Assembly: GCA_027186245.1 (NCBI GenBank)
Contig: CP114482.1
Span: 21,843,209-21,907,208 of the forward strand
DNA length: 64,000 bases
DNA from: Coriaria nepalensis
Lineage: Eukaryota > Streptophyta > Magnoliopsida > Cucurbitales > Coriariaceae
Direction of reading: 5' to 3'
The position numbers were made by a program, and so were the translations under genes. Below, one piece after another: positions 1 to 13,930 of this stretch. Position 1 is the stretch's first letter. Each line of letters begins with the position of its first letter. The notes under the pieces are model-generated. The model had not been told where the DNA came from. It made no database searches and saw nothing but the letters and a program-made list of their open reading frames with translations.

Positions 1-3000
1 ATGTCAATGAGTCTCTTCTAGTCGTTAAATCATTCTAAATTAAGTCGAACGAATTCTATTTTCGCCCTTCAAGCGTGATTTTATTACATAACTTGCAATT
101 AATCCATTGAAGACAACAATGCATTGTTTTAGCCATAAAAAGCATATCATTCAGTCTTTTCATATCATTAAATTGTTTAGATGCACTTCGAACCAATTCT
201 ATTTGTGCATTTGAGACACGACTTTCAGACATAACTTGCAATTGATCTATTGAAGGCAACTATCCATTTTTTTAGCCTTAAAGTCATATTTTTGCGTCTA
301 TTTTAGTCAGTAAATCATTCTAAATCACTTCAAATGAGATTCGGCCTTTAAACATGACTTTCGTGCATAACTTGCAGTTGATGTATTGAAGGCAACAATG
401 CATTTGTTTAGCCTTAAAGTCATGTCAATGAGTCTCTTCTAGTCGTTAAATCATTCTAAATTAAGTCAAACGAATTCTATTTTCGCCCTTCAAACATGAT
501 TTTCTTACATAACTTGCAATTAGGCTATTGAAGACAACAATGCATTGTTTTAGCCATAAAAAGCGTATCATTCAGTCTTTTCATGTCATTAAATTGTTTG
601 GAAGCACTTCGAAAAAATTCTATTTGTGCATTTGAGACACGACTTTCATGCATAACTTGCAATTGATCTATTGAAGGCAACTATCCATTTTTTTGGCCTT
701 AAAGTCATATTATTGCGTCTCTTTTAGTCAGTAAATCATTCTAAATCACTTCAAATGAAATTCGGGGTTTAAACATGACTTTCGTGCATAACTTCCAGTT
801 GATGTATTGAAGGCAACAACGCATTTGTTTAGCCTTAAAGTCATGTCAATGCGTCTCTTCTAGTCGTTAAATCATTCTAAATTAAGTCGAACGAATTCTA
901 TTTTCGCCCTTCAAACATGATTTTATTACATAACTTGCAATTAGGCTATTGAAGACAACAATGCATTGTTTTAGCCATAAAAAGCATATCATTCAGTCTT
1001 TTCATATCATTAAATTGTTTGGAAGCACTTCGAAAAAATTCTATTTGTGCATTTGAGACACGACTTTCATACATAACTTGCAATTGATCTGTTGAAGGCA
1101 ACTATCCATTTTTTTAGCCTTAAAGTCATATTTTTGCGTCTATTTTAGTCAGTAAATCATTCTAAATCACTTCGAATGAAATTCGGCCTTTAAACATGAC
1201 TTTCGTGCATAACTTGCAGTTGATGTATTGAAGGCAACAATGCATTTGTTTAGCCATAAAGTCATGTCAATGAGTCTGTTCTAGTCGTTAAATCATTCTA
1301 AATTAAGTCGAACGAATTCTATTTTCGCCCTTCAAACATGATTTTCATACATAACTTGCAATTAGGCTATTGAAGACAACAATGCATTGTTTTAGCCATA
1401 AAAAGCGTATCATTCAGTCTTTTCATGTCATTAAATTGTTTGGAAGCACTTCGAACCAATTCTATTTTTGCATTTAAGACACGACTTTCATGCATAACTT
1501 GCAATTGATCTATTGAAGGCAACTATCCATTTTTTTAGCCTTAAAGTCATATTTTTGCGTCTATTTTAGTCAGTAAATCATTCTAAATCACTTCGAATGA
1601 AATTCGGCCTTTAAACATGACTTTCGTGCATAACTTGGAGTTGATCTATTGAAGGCAACAATGCATTTGTTTAGCCTTAAAGTCATGTCAATGAGTCTCT
1701 TCTAGTCGTTAAATTGTTCTAAATTAAGTCGAACGAATTCTATTTTCGCCCTTCAGACATGATTTTCTTACATAACTTGCAATTAATCTATTGAAGACAA
1801 CAATGCATTGTTTTAGCCATAAAAAGCATATCATTCAGTCTTTTCATATCATTAAATTGTTTGGATGCACTTCGAACCAATTCTATTTGTGCATTTGAGA
1901 CACGACTTTCATACATAACTTGCAATTGATCTATTGAAGTCAACTATCCTATTTTTGAGCCTTAAATTCATATTTTTGCGTCTATTTTAGTCAGTAAATC
2001 ATTCTAAATCACTTCAAATGAAATTCGGCCTTTAAACATGACTTTCGTGCATAACTTGGAGTTGATCTATTGAAGGCAACAATGCATTTGTTTAGCCTTA
2101 AAGTCATGTCAATGAGTCTCTTCTAGTCGTTAAATCATTCTAAATTAAGTCGAACGAATTCTATTTTCGCCCTTCAAACATGATTTTCTTACATAACATG
2201 CAATTAGGCTATTGAAGACAACAATGCATTGTTTTAGCCTTAAAAAGCATATCATTCAGTCTTTTCATATCATTAAATTGTTTGGAAGCACTTCGAAAAA
2301 ATTCTATTTGTGCATTTGAGACACGACTTTCATACATAACTTGCAATTGATCTGTTGAAGGCAACTATCCATTTTTTTAGCCTTAAAGTCATATTTTTGC
2401 GTCTATTTTAGTCAGTAAATCATTCAAATCACTTCGAATGAAATTCGGCCTTTAAACATGACTTTCGTGCATAACTTGCAGTTGATCTATTGAAGGCAAC
2501 AATGCATTTGTTTAGCCTTAAAGTCATGTCAATGAGTCTCTTCTAGTCGTTAAATTGGTCTAAATGAAGTCGAACGAATTCTATTTTCGCCCTTCAGACA
2601 TGATTTTCTTACATAACTTGCAATTAATCTATTGAAGACAACAATGCATTGTTTTAGCCATAAAAAGCATATCATTCAGTCTTTTCATATCATTAAATTG
2701 TTTGGAAGCACTTCGAACCAATTCTATTTTTGCATTTCAGACACGACTTTCATGCATAACTTGCAATTGATCTATTGAAGGCAACTATCCATTTTTTTAG
2801 CCTTAAAGTCATATTTTTGCGTCTATTTTAGTCAGTAAATCATTCTAAATCACTTCAAATGAGATTCGGCCTTTAAACATGACTTTCGTGCATAACTTGC
2901 AGTTGATGTATTGAAGGCAACAATGCATTTGTTTAGCCTTAAAGTCATGTCAATGAGTCTCTTCTAGTCGTTAAATCATTCTAAATTAAGTCGAACGAAT

Positions 3001-5400
3001 TCTATTTTCGCCCTTCAAACATGATTTTCTTACATAACTCGCAATTAATCCATTGAAGACAACAATGCATTGTTTTAGCCATAAAAAGCATATCATTCAG
3101 TCTTTTCATATCATTAAATTGTTTGGAAGCACTTCGAAAAAATTCTATTTGTGCATTTGAGACACGACTTTCATACATAACTTGCAATTGATCTATTGAA
3201 GGCAACTATCCATTTTTTTAGGCTTAAAGTCATATTTTTGCGTCTCTTTTAGTCAGTAAATCATTCTAAATCATTTCAAATGAAATTCGGCGTTTAAACA
3301 TGACTTTCGTGCATAACTTGCAGTTGATGTATTGAAGGCAACAATGCATTTGTTTAGCCATAAAGTCATGTCAACGAGTCTGTTCTAGTCGTTAAATCAT
3401 TCTAAATTAAGTCGAACGAATTCTATTTTCGCCCTTCAAACATGATTTTCTTACATAACTTGCAATTAGGCTATTGAAGATAACAATGCATTGTTTTAGC
3501 CTTAAAAAGCATATCATTCAGTCTTTTCATATCATTAAATTGTTTGGAAGCACTTCGAAAAAATTCTATTTGTGCATTTGAGACACGACTTTCATACATA
3601 ACTTGCAATTGATCTATTGAAGGCAACTATCCATTTTTTTAGCCTTAAAGTCATATTTTTGCGTCTATTTTAGTCAGTAAATCATTCTAAATCACTTCGA
3701 ATGAAATTCGGCCTTTAAACATGACTTTCGTGCATAACTTGGAGTTGATCTATTGAAGGCAATAATGCATTTGTTTAGCCTTAAAGTCATGTCAATGAGT
3801 CTCTTCTAGTCGTTAAATTGTTCTAAATTAAGTCGAACGAATTCTATTTTCGCCCTTCAAACATGATTTTCTTACATAACTTGCAATTAATCTATTGAAG
3901 ACAACAATGCATTGTTTTAGCCATAAAAAGCATATCATTCAGTCTTTTCATATCATTAAATTGTTTGGAAGCACTTCGAAAAAATTCTATTTGTGCATTT
4001 GAGACACGACTTTCATACATAACTTGCAATTGATCTGTTGAAGGCAACTATCCATTTTTTTAGCCTTAAAGTCATATTTTTGCGTCTATTTTAGTCAGTA
4101 AATCATTCTAAATCACTTCGAATGAAATTCGGCCTTTAAACATGACTTTCGTGCATAACTTGGAGTTGATCTATTGAAGGCAACAATGCATTTGTTTAGC
4201 CTTAAAGTCATGTCAATGAGTCTCTTCTAGTCGTTAAATTGTTCTAAATTAAGTCGAACGAATTCTATTTTCGCCCTTCAGACATGATTTTCTTACATAA
4301 CTTGCAATTAATCTATTGAAGACAACAATGCATTGTTTTAGCCATAAAAAGCGTATAATTCAGTCTTTTCATACCATTAAATTGTTTGGAAGCACTTCGA
4401 AAAAATTCTACTTGTGCATTTGAGACACGACTTTCATACATAACTTGCAATTGATCTGTTGAAGGCAACTATTCATTTTTTTAGCCTTAAAGTCATATTA
4501 TTGCATCTCTTTTAGTCAGTAAATCATTCTAAATCACTTCGAATGAAAATCGGTGGTTAAACATGACTTTCGTGCATAACTTGGAGTTGATGTATTGAAG
4601 GCAACAATGCATTTGTTTAGCCTTAAAGTCATGTCAATGAGTCTCTTGTAGTGATTAAATCATTCTAAATTAATTCGAACGAATTCTATTTTCGCCCTTC
4701 AAACATGATTTTCTTACATAGCTTGCAATTAGGCTATTGAAGACAACAATGCATTGTTTTAGCCATAAAAAGCGTATCATTCAGTCTTTTCATGTCATTA
4801 AATTGTTTGGAAGCACTTCGAACCAATTCTATTTTTGCATTTGAGACACGACTTTCATGCATAACCTGCAATTGATCTATTGAAGGCAACTATCCTATTT
4901 TTTAGCCTTAAAGTCATATTATTGCGTCTCTTTTAGTCAGTAAATCATTCTAAATCACTTCGAATGAAATTCGGCCTTTAAACATGACTTTCGTGCATAA
5001 CTTGGAGTTGATCTATTGAAGGCAACAATGCATTTGTTTAGCCTTAAAGTCATGTCAATGAGTCTCTTCTAGTCGTTAAATCATTCTAAATTAAGTCGAA
5101 CGAATTCTATTTTCGCCCTTCAAACATGATTTTCTTACATAACTTGCAATTAGGCTATTAAAGACAACAATGCATTGTTTTAGCCATAAAAAGCGTATCA
5201 TTCAGTCTTTTCATGTCATTAAATTGTTTGGAAGCACTTCGAACCAATTCTATTTTTGCATTTAAGACACGACTTTCATGCATAACTTGCAATTGATCTA
5301 TTGAAGGCAACTATCCATTTTTTTAGCCTTAAAGTCATATTATTGCGTCTCTTTTAGTCAGTAAATCATTCTAAATCACTTCGAATGAAATTCGGCCTTT
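1..5400 (+). repeat. Left domain: mixed monomers, no clear HOR
   Basis: Bases 1-51 are the end of a C subunit, and complete monomers begin at 52. Most A subunits here end GAAAAAATTC or GAACCAATTC, and most B subunits read TTGTGCATTTGAG followed by CATATTTTTGCGTCTATTTT. Neighbouring monomers differ from each other at many positions, and I could not find a fixed multi-monomer period. The stretch from about 4650 to 5400 resembles 13060-13840, 20 monomers away (both with CATAACCTGCAATTGATC and CTATCCTATTTTTTAGCC), a sign of old segment exchange. No gene is visible. Confidence 0.8.
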
Positions 5401-5410
5401 AAACATGACT

Positions 5411-8359
5411 TTCATGCATAACTTGGAGTTGATCAATTGAAGGCAACAATGCATTTGTTTAGCCTTAAAGTCATGTCAATGAGTCTCTTCTAGTCGTTAA
5501 ATCATTCTAAATTAAGTCGAACGAATTCTATTTTTGCCCTTCAAACATGATTTTATTACATAACTCGCAATTAATCCATTGAAGACAACAATGCATTGTT
5601 TTAGCCATAAAAAGCGTATCATTCAGTCTTTTCATGTCATTAAATTGTTTGGAAGCACTTCGAACCAATTCTATTTTTGCATTTAAGACACGACTTTCAT
5701 GCATAACTTGCAATTGATCTATTGAAGGCAACTATCCATTTTTTTAGCCTTAAAGTCATATTATTGCGTCTCTTTTAGTCAGTAAATCATTCTAAATCAC
5801 TTCGAATGAAATTCGGCCTTTAAACATGACTTTCGTGCATAACTTGGAGTTGATCTATTGAAGGCAACAATGCATTTGTTTAGCCTTAAAGTCATGTCAA
5901 TGAGTCTCTTCTAGTCATTAAATCATTCTAAATTAAGTCGAACGAATTCTATTTTCGCCCTTCAAACATGATTTTATTACATAACTCGCAATTAATCCAT
6001 TGAAGACAACAATGCATTGTTTTAGCCATAAAAAGCATATCATTCAGTCTTTTCATATCATTAAATTGTTTGGAAGCACTTCGAAAAAATTCTATTTGTG
6101 CATTTGAGACACGACTTTCATGCATAACTTGCAATTGATCTATTGAAGTCAACTATCCATTTTTTTAGCCTTAAAGTCATATTTTTGCGTCTATCTTAGT
6201 CAGTAAATTATTCTAAATCACTTCGAATGAAATTCGGCCTTTAAACATGACTTTCGTGCATAACTTGCAGTTGATGTATTGAAGGCAACAATGCATTTGT
6301 TGAGCCTTAAAGTCATGTCAATGAGTCTCTTCTAGTCGTTAAATCATTCTAAATTAAGTCGAACGAATTCTATTTTCGCCTTTCAAACATGATTTTCTTA
6401 CATAACTTGCAATTAGGCTATTAAAGACAACAATGCATTGTTTTAGCCATAAAAGCGTATCATTCAGTCTTTTCATGTCATTAAATTGTTTGGAAGCACT
6501 TCGAACGAATTCTATTTTTGCATTTAAGACACGACTTTCATGCATAACTTGCAATTGATCTATTGAAGGCAACTATCCATTTTTTTAGCCTTAAAGTCAT
6601 ATTATTGCGTCTCTTTTAGTCAGTAAATCATTCTAAATCACTTCGAATGAAATTCGGCCTTTAAACATGACTTTCGTGCATAACTTGGAGTTGATCTATT
6701 GAAGGCAACAATGCATTTGTTTAGCCTTAAAGTCATGTCAATGACTCTCTTCTAGTCGTTAAATCATTCTAAATTAAGTCGAACGAATTCTATTTTCGCC
6801 CTTCAAACATGATTTTATTACATAACTTGCAACTAATCCATTGAAGACAACAATGCATTGGTTTAGCCATAAAAAGCATATCATTCAGTGTTTTCATATC
6901 ATTAAATTGTTTGGAAGCACTTCGAAAAAATTCTATTTGTGCATTTGAGACACGACTTTCATACATAACTTGCAATTGATCTATTTGATGGCAACTATCC
7001 TATTTTTTAGCCTTAAAGTCATATTTTTGCGTCTATTTTAGTCAGTAAATCATTCTAAATCACTTCAAATGAAATTCGGCCTTTAAACATGACTTTCGTG
7101 CATAACTTGCAGTTGATGTATTGAAGGCAACAATGCATTTGTTTAGCCTTAAAGTCATGTCAATGAGTCTCTTCTAGTCGTTAAATCATTCTAAATTAAG
7201 TCGAACGAATTCTATTTTCGCCCTTCAAACATGATTTTCTTACATAACTTGCAATTAATCCATTGAAGACAACAATGCATTGTTTTAGCCATAAAAAGCG
7301 TATCATTCAGTCTTTTCATGTCATTAAATTGTTTGGAAGCACTTCGAACCAATTCTATTTTTGCATTTAAGACACGACTTTCATGCATAACTTGCAATTG
7401 ATCTATTGAAGGCAACTATCCATTTTTTTTAGCTTTAAAGTCATATTATTGCGTCTCTTTTAGTCAGTAAATCATTCTAAATCACTTCGAATGAAATTCG
7501 GCCTTTAAACATGACTTTCGTGCATAACTTGGAGTTGATCTATTGAAGGCAACAATGCATTTGTTTAGCCTTAAAGTCATGTCAATGAGTCTCTTCTAGT
7601 CGTTAAATCATTCTAAATTAAGTCGAACGAATTCTATTTTCGCCCTTCAAACATGATTTTCTTACATAACTTGCAATTAGGCTATTGAAGACAACAATGC
7701 ATTGTTTTAGCCATAAAAAGCGTATCATTCAGTCTTTTCATGTCATTAAATTGTTTGGAAGCACTTCGAACCAATTCTATTTTTGCATTTGAGACACGAC
7801 TTTCATGCATAACTTGCAATTGATCTATTGAAGGCAACTATCCATTTTTTTAGCCTTAAAGTCATATTATTGCGTCTCTTTTAGTCAGTAAATCATTCTA
7901 AATCACTTCGAATGAAATTCGGCCTTTAAACATGACTTTCGTGCATAACTTGGAGTTGATCTATTGAAGGCAACAATGCATTTGTTTAGCCTTAAAAGTC
8001 ATGTCAATGAGTCTCTTCTAGTCGTTAAATCATTCTAAATTAAGTCGAACGAATTCTATTTTTGCCCTTCAAACATGATTTTATTACATAACTTGCAATT
8101 AGGCTATTAAAGACAACAATGCATTGTTTTAGCCATAAAAAGCGTATCATTCAGTCTTTTCATGTCATTAAATTGTTTGGAAGCACTTCGAACCAATTCT
8201 ATTTTGGCATTTGAGACACGACTTTCATACATAACTTGCAATTGATCTGTCGAAGGCAACTATCCTATTTTTTAGCCTTAAAGTCATATTTTTGCGTCTA
8301 TTTTAGTCAGTAAATCATTCTAAATCACTTCGAATGAAATTCGGCCTTTAAACATGACT
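5411..8359 (+). repeat. 7-monomer register, copy 1 (2949 bp)
   Basis: Several rare marks here recur exactly 2949 or 2950 bp downstream: TTCATGCATAACTTGGAG with GATCAATTG (5411 and 8360), TAGTCATTAAATC (5912 and 8861), GCGTCTATCTTAG with AAATTATTC, TTGTTGAGCC (6299 and 9248), and ATGACTCTCT (6741 and 9691). The middle of the unit, about 6790-7990, does not match its counterpart well, so the unit is a mosaic. The marks at 7989 (GCCTTAAAAGTC) and about 8201 (ATTTTGGCATTTGAG) again match 2949 bp downstream. Confidence 0.7.
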
Positions 8360-11308
8360 TTCATGCATAACTTGGAGTTGATCAATTGAAGGCAACAATG
8401 CATTTGTTTAGCCTTAAAGTCATGTCAATGAGTCTCTTCTAGTCGTTAAATCATTCTAAATTAAGTCGAACGAATTCTATTTTTGCCCTTCAAACATGAT
8501 TTTATTACATAACTCGCAATTAATCCATTGAAGACAACAATGCATTGTTTTAGCCATAAAAAGCGTATCATTCAGTCTTTTCATGTCATTAAATTGTTTG
8601 GAAGCACTTCGAACCAATTCTATTTTTGCATTTAAGACACGACTTTCATGCATAACTTGCAATTGATCTATTGAAGGCAACTATCCATTTTTTTAGGCTT
8701 AAAGTCATATTATTGCGTCTCTTTTAGTCAGTAAATCATTCTAAATCACTTCGAATGAAATTCGGCCTTTAAACATGACTTTCGTGCATAACTTGGAGTT
8801 GATCTATTGAAGGCAACAATGCATTTGTTTAGCCTTAAAGTCATGTCAATGAGTCTCTTCTAGTCATTAAATCATTCTAAATTAAGTCGAACGAATTCTA
8901 TTTTCGCCCTTCAAACATGATTTTATTACATAACTCGCAATTAATCCATTGAAGACAACAATGCATTGTTTTAGCCATAAAAAGCATATCATTCAGTCTT
9001 TTCATATCATTAAATTGTTTGGAAGCACTTCGAAAAAATTCTATTTGTGCATTTGAGACACGACTTTTCATGCATAACTTGCAATTGATCTATTGAAGTC
9101 AACTATCCATTTTTTTAGCCTTAAAGTCATATTTTTGCGTCTATCTTAGTCAGTAAATTATTCTAAATCACTTCGAATGAAATTCGGCCTTTAAACATGA
9201 CTTTCGTGCATAACTTGCAGTTGATGTATTGAAGGCAACAATGCATTTGTTGAGCCTTAAAGTCATGTCAATGAGTCTCTTCTAGTCGTTAAATCATTCT
9301 AAATTAAGTCGAACGAATTCTATTTTCGCCTTTCAAACATGATTTCTTACATAACTTGCAATTAGGCTATTAAAGACAACAATGCATTGTTTTAGCCATA
9401 AAAAGCGTATCATTCAGTCTTTTCATGTCATTAAATTGTTTGGAAGCACTTCGAACGAATTCTATTTTTGCATTTAAGACACGACTTTCATGCATAACTT
9501 GCAATTGATCTATTGAAGGCAACTATCCATTTTTTTAGCCTTAAAGTCATATTATTGCGTCTCTTTTAGTCAGTAAATCATTCTAAATCACTTCGAATGA
9601 AATTCGGCCTTTAAACATGACTTTCGTGCATAACTTGCAGTTGATGTATTGAAGGCAACAATGCATTTGTTTAGCCTTAAAGTCATGTCAATGACTCTCT
9701 TCTAGTCGTTAAATCATTCTAAATTAAGTCGAACGAATTCTATTTTTGCCCTTCAAACATGATTTTATTACATAACTCGCAATTAATCCATTGAAGACAA
9801 CAATGCATTGTTTTAGCCATAAAAAGCGTATCATTCAGTCTTTTCATGTCATTAAATTGTTTGGAAGCACTTCGAACCAATTCTATTTTTGCATTTAAGA
9901 CACGACTTTCATGCATAACTTGCAATTGATCTATTGATGGCAACTATCCTTTTTTTTAGCCTTAAAGTCATATTATTGCGTCTCTTTTAGTCAGTAAATC
10001 ATTCTAAATCACTTCGAATGAAATTCCGCCTTTAAACATGACTTTCGTGCATAACTTGCAGTTGAAATATTGAAGGCAACAATGCATTTGTTTAGCCTTA
10101 AAGTCATGTCAATGAGTCTCTTCTAGTCGTTAAATCATTCTAAATTAAGTCGAACGAATTCTATTTTCGCCCTTCAAACATGATTTTCTTGCATAGCTTG
10201 CAATTAGGCTATTGAAGACAACAATGCATTGTTTTAGCCATAAAAAGCGTATCATTCAGTCTTTTCATGTCATTAAATTGTTTGGAAGCACTTCGAACCA
10301 ATTCTATTTTTGCATTTGAGACACGACTTTCATGCATAACTTGCAATTGATCTATTGAAGGCAACTATCCTATTTTTTAGCCTTAAAGTCATATTATTGC
10401 GTCTCTTTTAGTCAGTAAATCATTCTAAATCACTTCGAATGAAATTCGGCCTTTAAACATGACTTTCGTGCATACTTTGGAGTTGATCTATTGAAGGCAA
10501 CAATGCATTTGTTTAGCCTTAAAGTCATGTCAATGAGTCTCTTCTAGTCGTTAAATCATTCTAAATTAAGTCGAACGAATTCTATTTTCGCCCTTCAAAC
10601 ATGATTTTCTTACATAACTTGCAATTAGGCTATTGAAGACAACAATGCATTGTTTTAGCCATAAAAAGCGTATCATTCAGCCTTTTCATATCATTAAATT
10701 GTTTGGAAGCACTTCGAACCAATTCTATTTTTGCATTTAAGACACGCCTTTCATGCATAACTTGCAATTGATCTATTGAAGGCAACTATCCATTTTTTTA
10801 GCCTTAAAGTCATATTATTGCGTCTCTTTTAGTCAGTAAATCATTCTAAATCACTTCGAATGAAATTCGGCCTTTAAACATGACTTTCGTGCATAACTTG
10901 GAGTTGATCTATTGAAGGCAACAATGCATTTGTTTAGCCTTAAAAGTCATGTCAATGAGTCTCTTCTAGTCGTTAAATCATTCTAAATTAAGTCGAACGA
11001 ATTCTATTTTTGCCCCTTCAAACACCATTCTAATACATAACTCGCAATTAATCCATTGAAGACAACAATGCATTGTTTTAGCCATAAAAAGCGTATCATT
11101 CAGTCTTTTCATGTCATTAAATTGTTTGGAAGCACTTCGAAAAAATTCTATTTTGGCATTTGAGACACGACTTTCATACATAACTTGCAATTGATCTGTC
11201 GAAGGCAACTATCCTATTTTTTAGCCTTAAAGTCATATTTTTGCGTCTATTTTAGTCAGTAAATTATTCTAAATCACTTCAAATGAAATTCGGCCTTTAA
11301 ACATGACT
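8360..11308 (+). repeat. 7-monomer register, copy 2 (2949 bp)
   Basis: Copy 2 shares the marks listed for copy 1 in its first 1350 bp and near 10937-11250 (ATTTTGGCATTTGAG and GATCTGTCGAAGG). Its part from about 9740 to 10980 matches the next copy instead: AATTCCGCC at 10022 and 12971, GCAGTTGAAATATTG, and TTTTCTTGCATAGCTTGC near 10187 and 13136, all 2949 bp apart. Small indels distinguish it, for example CGACTTTTCATG near 9062 and a shortened GATTTCTTAC near 9341. Confidence 0.7.
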
Positions 11309-13930
11309 TTCGTGCATAACTTGCAGTTGATGTATTGAAGGCAACAATGCATTTGTTTAGCCTTAATGTCATGTCAATGAGTCTCTTCTAGTCGTTAAAT
11401 CATTCTAAATTAAGTCGAACGAATTCTATTTTTGCCCTTCAAACATGATTTTATTACATAACTCGCAATTAATCCATTGAAGACAACAATGCATTGTTTT
11501 AGCCATAAAAAGCGTATCATTCAGTCTCTTCATGTCATTAAATTGTTTGGAAGCACTTCGAACCAATTCTATTTTTGCATTTAAGACACGACTTTCATGC
11601 ATAACTTGCAATTGATCTATTGAAGGCAACTATCCATTTTTTTAGCCTTAAAGTCATATTATTGCGTCTCTTTTAGTCAGTAAATCATTCTAAATCACTT
11701 CGAATGAAATTCAGCCTTTAAACATGACTTTCGTGCATAACTTGCAGTTGATGTATTGAAGGCAACAATGCATTTGTTTAGCCTTAAAGTCATGTCAATG
11801 AGTCTCTTCTAGTCGTTAAATCATTCTAAATTAAGTCGAACGAATTCTATTTTCGCCCTTCAAACATGATTTTCTTACATAACTTGCAATTAGGCTATTG
11901 AAGACAACAATGCATTGTTTTAGCCATAAAAAGCGTATCATTCAGTCTTTTCATGTCATTAAATTGTTTGGAAGCACTTCGAACCAATTCTATTTTTGCA
12001 TTTAAGACACGCCTTTCATGCATAACTTGCAATTGATCTATTGAAGGCAACTATCCATTTTTTTAGCCTTAAAGTCATATTATTGCGTCTCTTTTAGTCA
12101 GTAAATCATTCTAAATCACTTCGAATGAAATTCGGCCTTTAAACATGACTTTCGTGCATAACTTGGAGTTGATGTATTGAAGGCAACAATGCATTTGTTT
12201 AGCCTTAAAGTCATGTCAATGAGTCTCTTCTAGTCGTTAAATCATTCTAAATTAAGTCGAACGAATTCTATTTTTGCCCTTCAAACATGATTTTATTACA
12301 TAACTCGCAATTAATCCATTGAAGACAACAATGCATTGTTTTAGCCATAAAAAGCGTATCATTCAGTCTTTTCATGTCATTAAATTATTTGGAAGCACTT
12401 CGAACCAATTCTCTTTTTGCATTTAAGACACGACTTTCATGCATAACTTGCAATTGATCTATTGAAGGCAACTATCCATTTTTTTAGCCTTAAAGTCATA
12501 TTATTGCGTCTATTTTAGTCAGTAAATCATTCTAAATCACTTCGAATGAAATTCGGCCTTTAAACATGACTTTCGTGCATAACTTGCAGTTGATGTATTG
12601 AAGGCAACAATGCATTTGTTTAGCCTTAAAGTCATGTCAATGAGTCTCTTCTAGTCGTTAAATCATTCTAAATTAAGTCGAACGAATTCTATTTTTGCCC
12701 TTCAAACATGATTTTATTACATAACTCGCAATTAATCCATTGAAGACAACAATGCATTGTTTTAGCCATAAAAAGCGTATCATTCAGTCTTTTCATGTCA
12801 TTAAATTGTTTGGAAGCACTTCGAACCAATTCTATTTTTGCATTTAAGACACGACTTTCATGCATAACTTGCAATTGATCTATTGAAGGCAACTATCCAT
12901 TTTTTTAGCCTTAAAGTCATATTATTGCGTCTCTTTTAGTCAGTAAATCATTCTAAATCACTTCGAATGAAATTCCGCCTTTAAACATGACTTTCGTGCA
13001 TAACTTGCAGTTGAAATATTGAAGGCAACAATGCATTTGTTTAGCCTTAAAGTCATGTCAATGAGTCTCTTCTAGTCGTTAAATCATTCTAAATTAAGTC
13101 GAACGAATTCTATTTTCGCCCTTCAAACATGATTTTCTTGCATAGCTTGCAATTAGGCTATTGAAGACAACAATGCATTGTTTTAGCCATAAAAAGCGTA
13201 TCATTCAGTCTTTTCATGTCATTAAATTGTTTGGAAGCACTTCGAAAAAATTCTATTTTTGCATTTGAGACACGACTTTCATGCATAACCTGCAATTGAT
13301 CTATTGAAGGCAACTATCCTATTTTTTAGCCTTAAAGTCATATTATTGCGTCTCTTTTAGTCAGTAAATCATTCTAAATCACTTCGAATGAAATTCGGCC
13401 TTTAAACATGACTTTCGTGCATAACTTGGAGTTGATCTATTGAAGGCAACAATGCATTTGTTTAGCCTTAAAGTCATGTCAATGAGTCTCTTCTAGTCGT
13501 TAAATCATTCTAAATTAAGTCGAACGAATTCTATTTTCGCCCTTCAAACATGATTTTCTTACATAACTTGCAATTAGGCTATTGAAGACAACAATGCATT
13601 GTTTTAGCCATAAAAAGCGTATCATTCAGTCTTTTCATGTCATTAAATTGTTTGGAAGCACTTCGAACCAATTCTATTTTTGCATTTAAGACACGACTTT
13701 CATGCATAACTTGCAATTGATCTATTGAAGGCAACTATCCATTTTTTTTAGCTTTAAAGTCATATTATTGCGTCTCTTTTAGTCAGTAAATCATTCTAAA
13801 TCACTTCGAATGAAATTCGGCCTTTAAACATGACTTTCGTGCATAACTTGCAGTTGATGTATTGAAGGCAACAATGCATTTGTTGAGCCTTAAAGTCATG
13901 TCAATGAGTCTCTTCTAGTCGTTAAATCAT
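11309..13930 (+). repeat. 7-monomer register, copy 3, incomplete
   Basis: The matches to copy 2 are concentrated from about 12670 to 13840 and fade at both ends. The first monomers carry TTTTTGCCC with TTTATTACATAACTCGC, like 8477 (11426 is 2949 bp after 8477), but flanking marks differ. At about 13850 the sequence switches to the 6266-7206 type (TTGTTGAGCC, then CGCCTTTCAAAC with CTATTAAAG, then ATGACTCTCT), which is 18 monomers away. The repeat therefore ends in a recombination-type junction. Confidence 0.6.
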
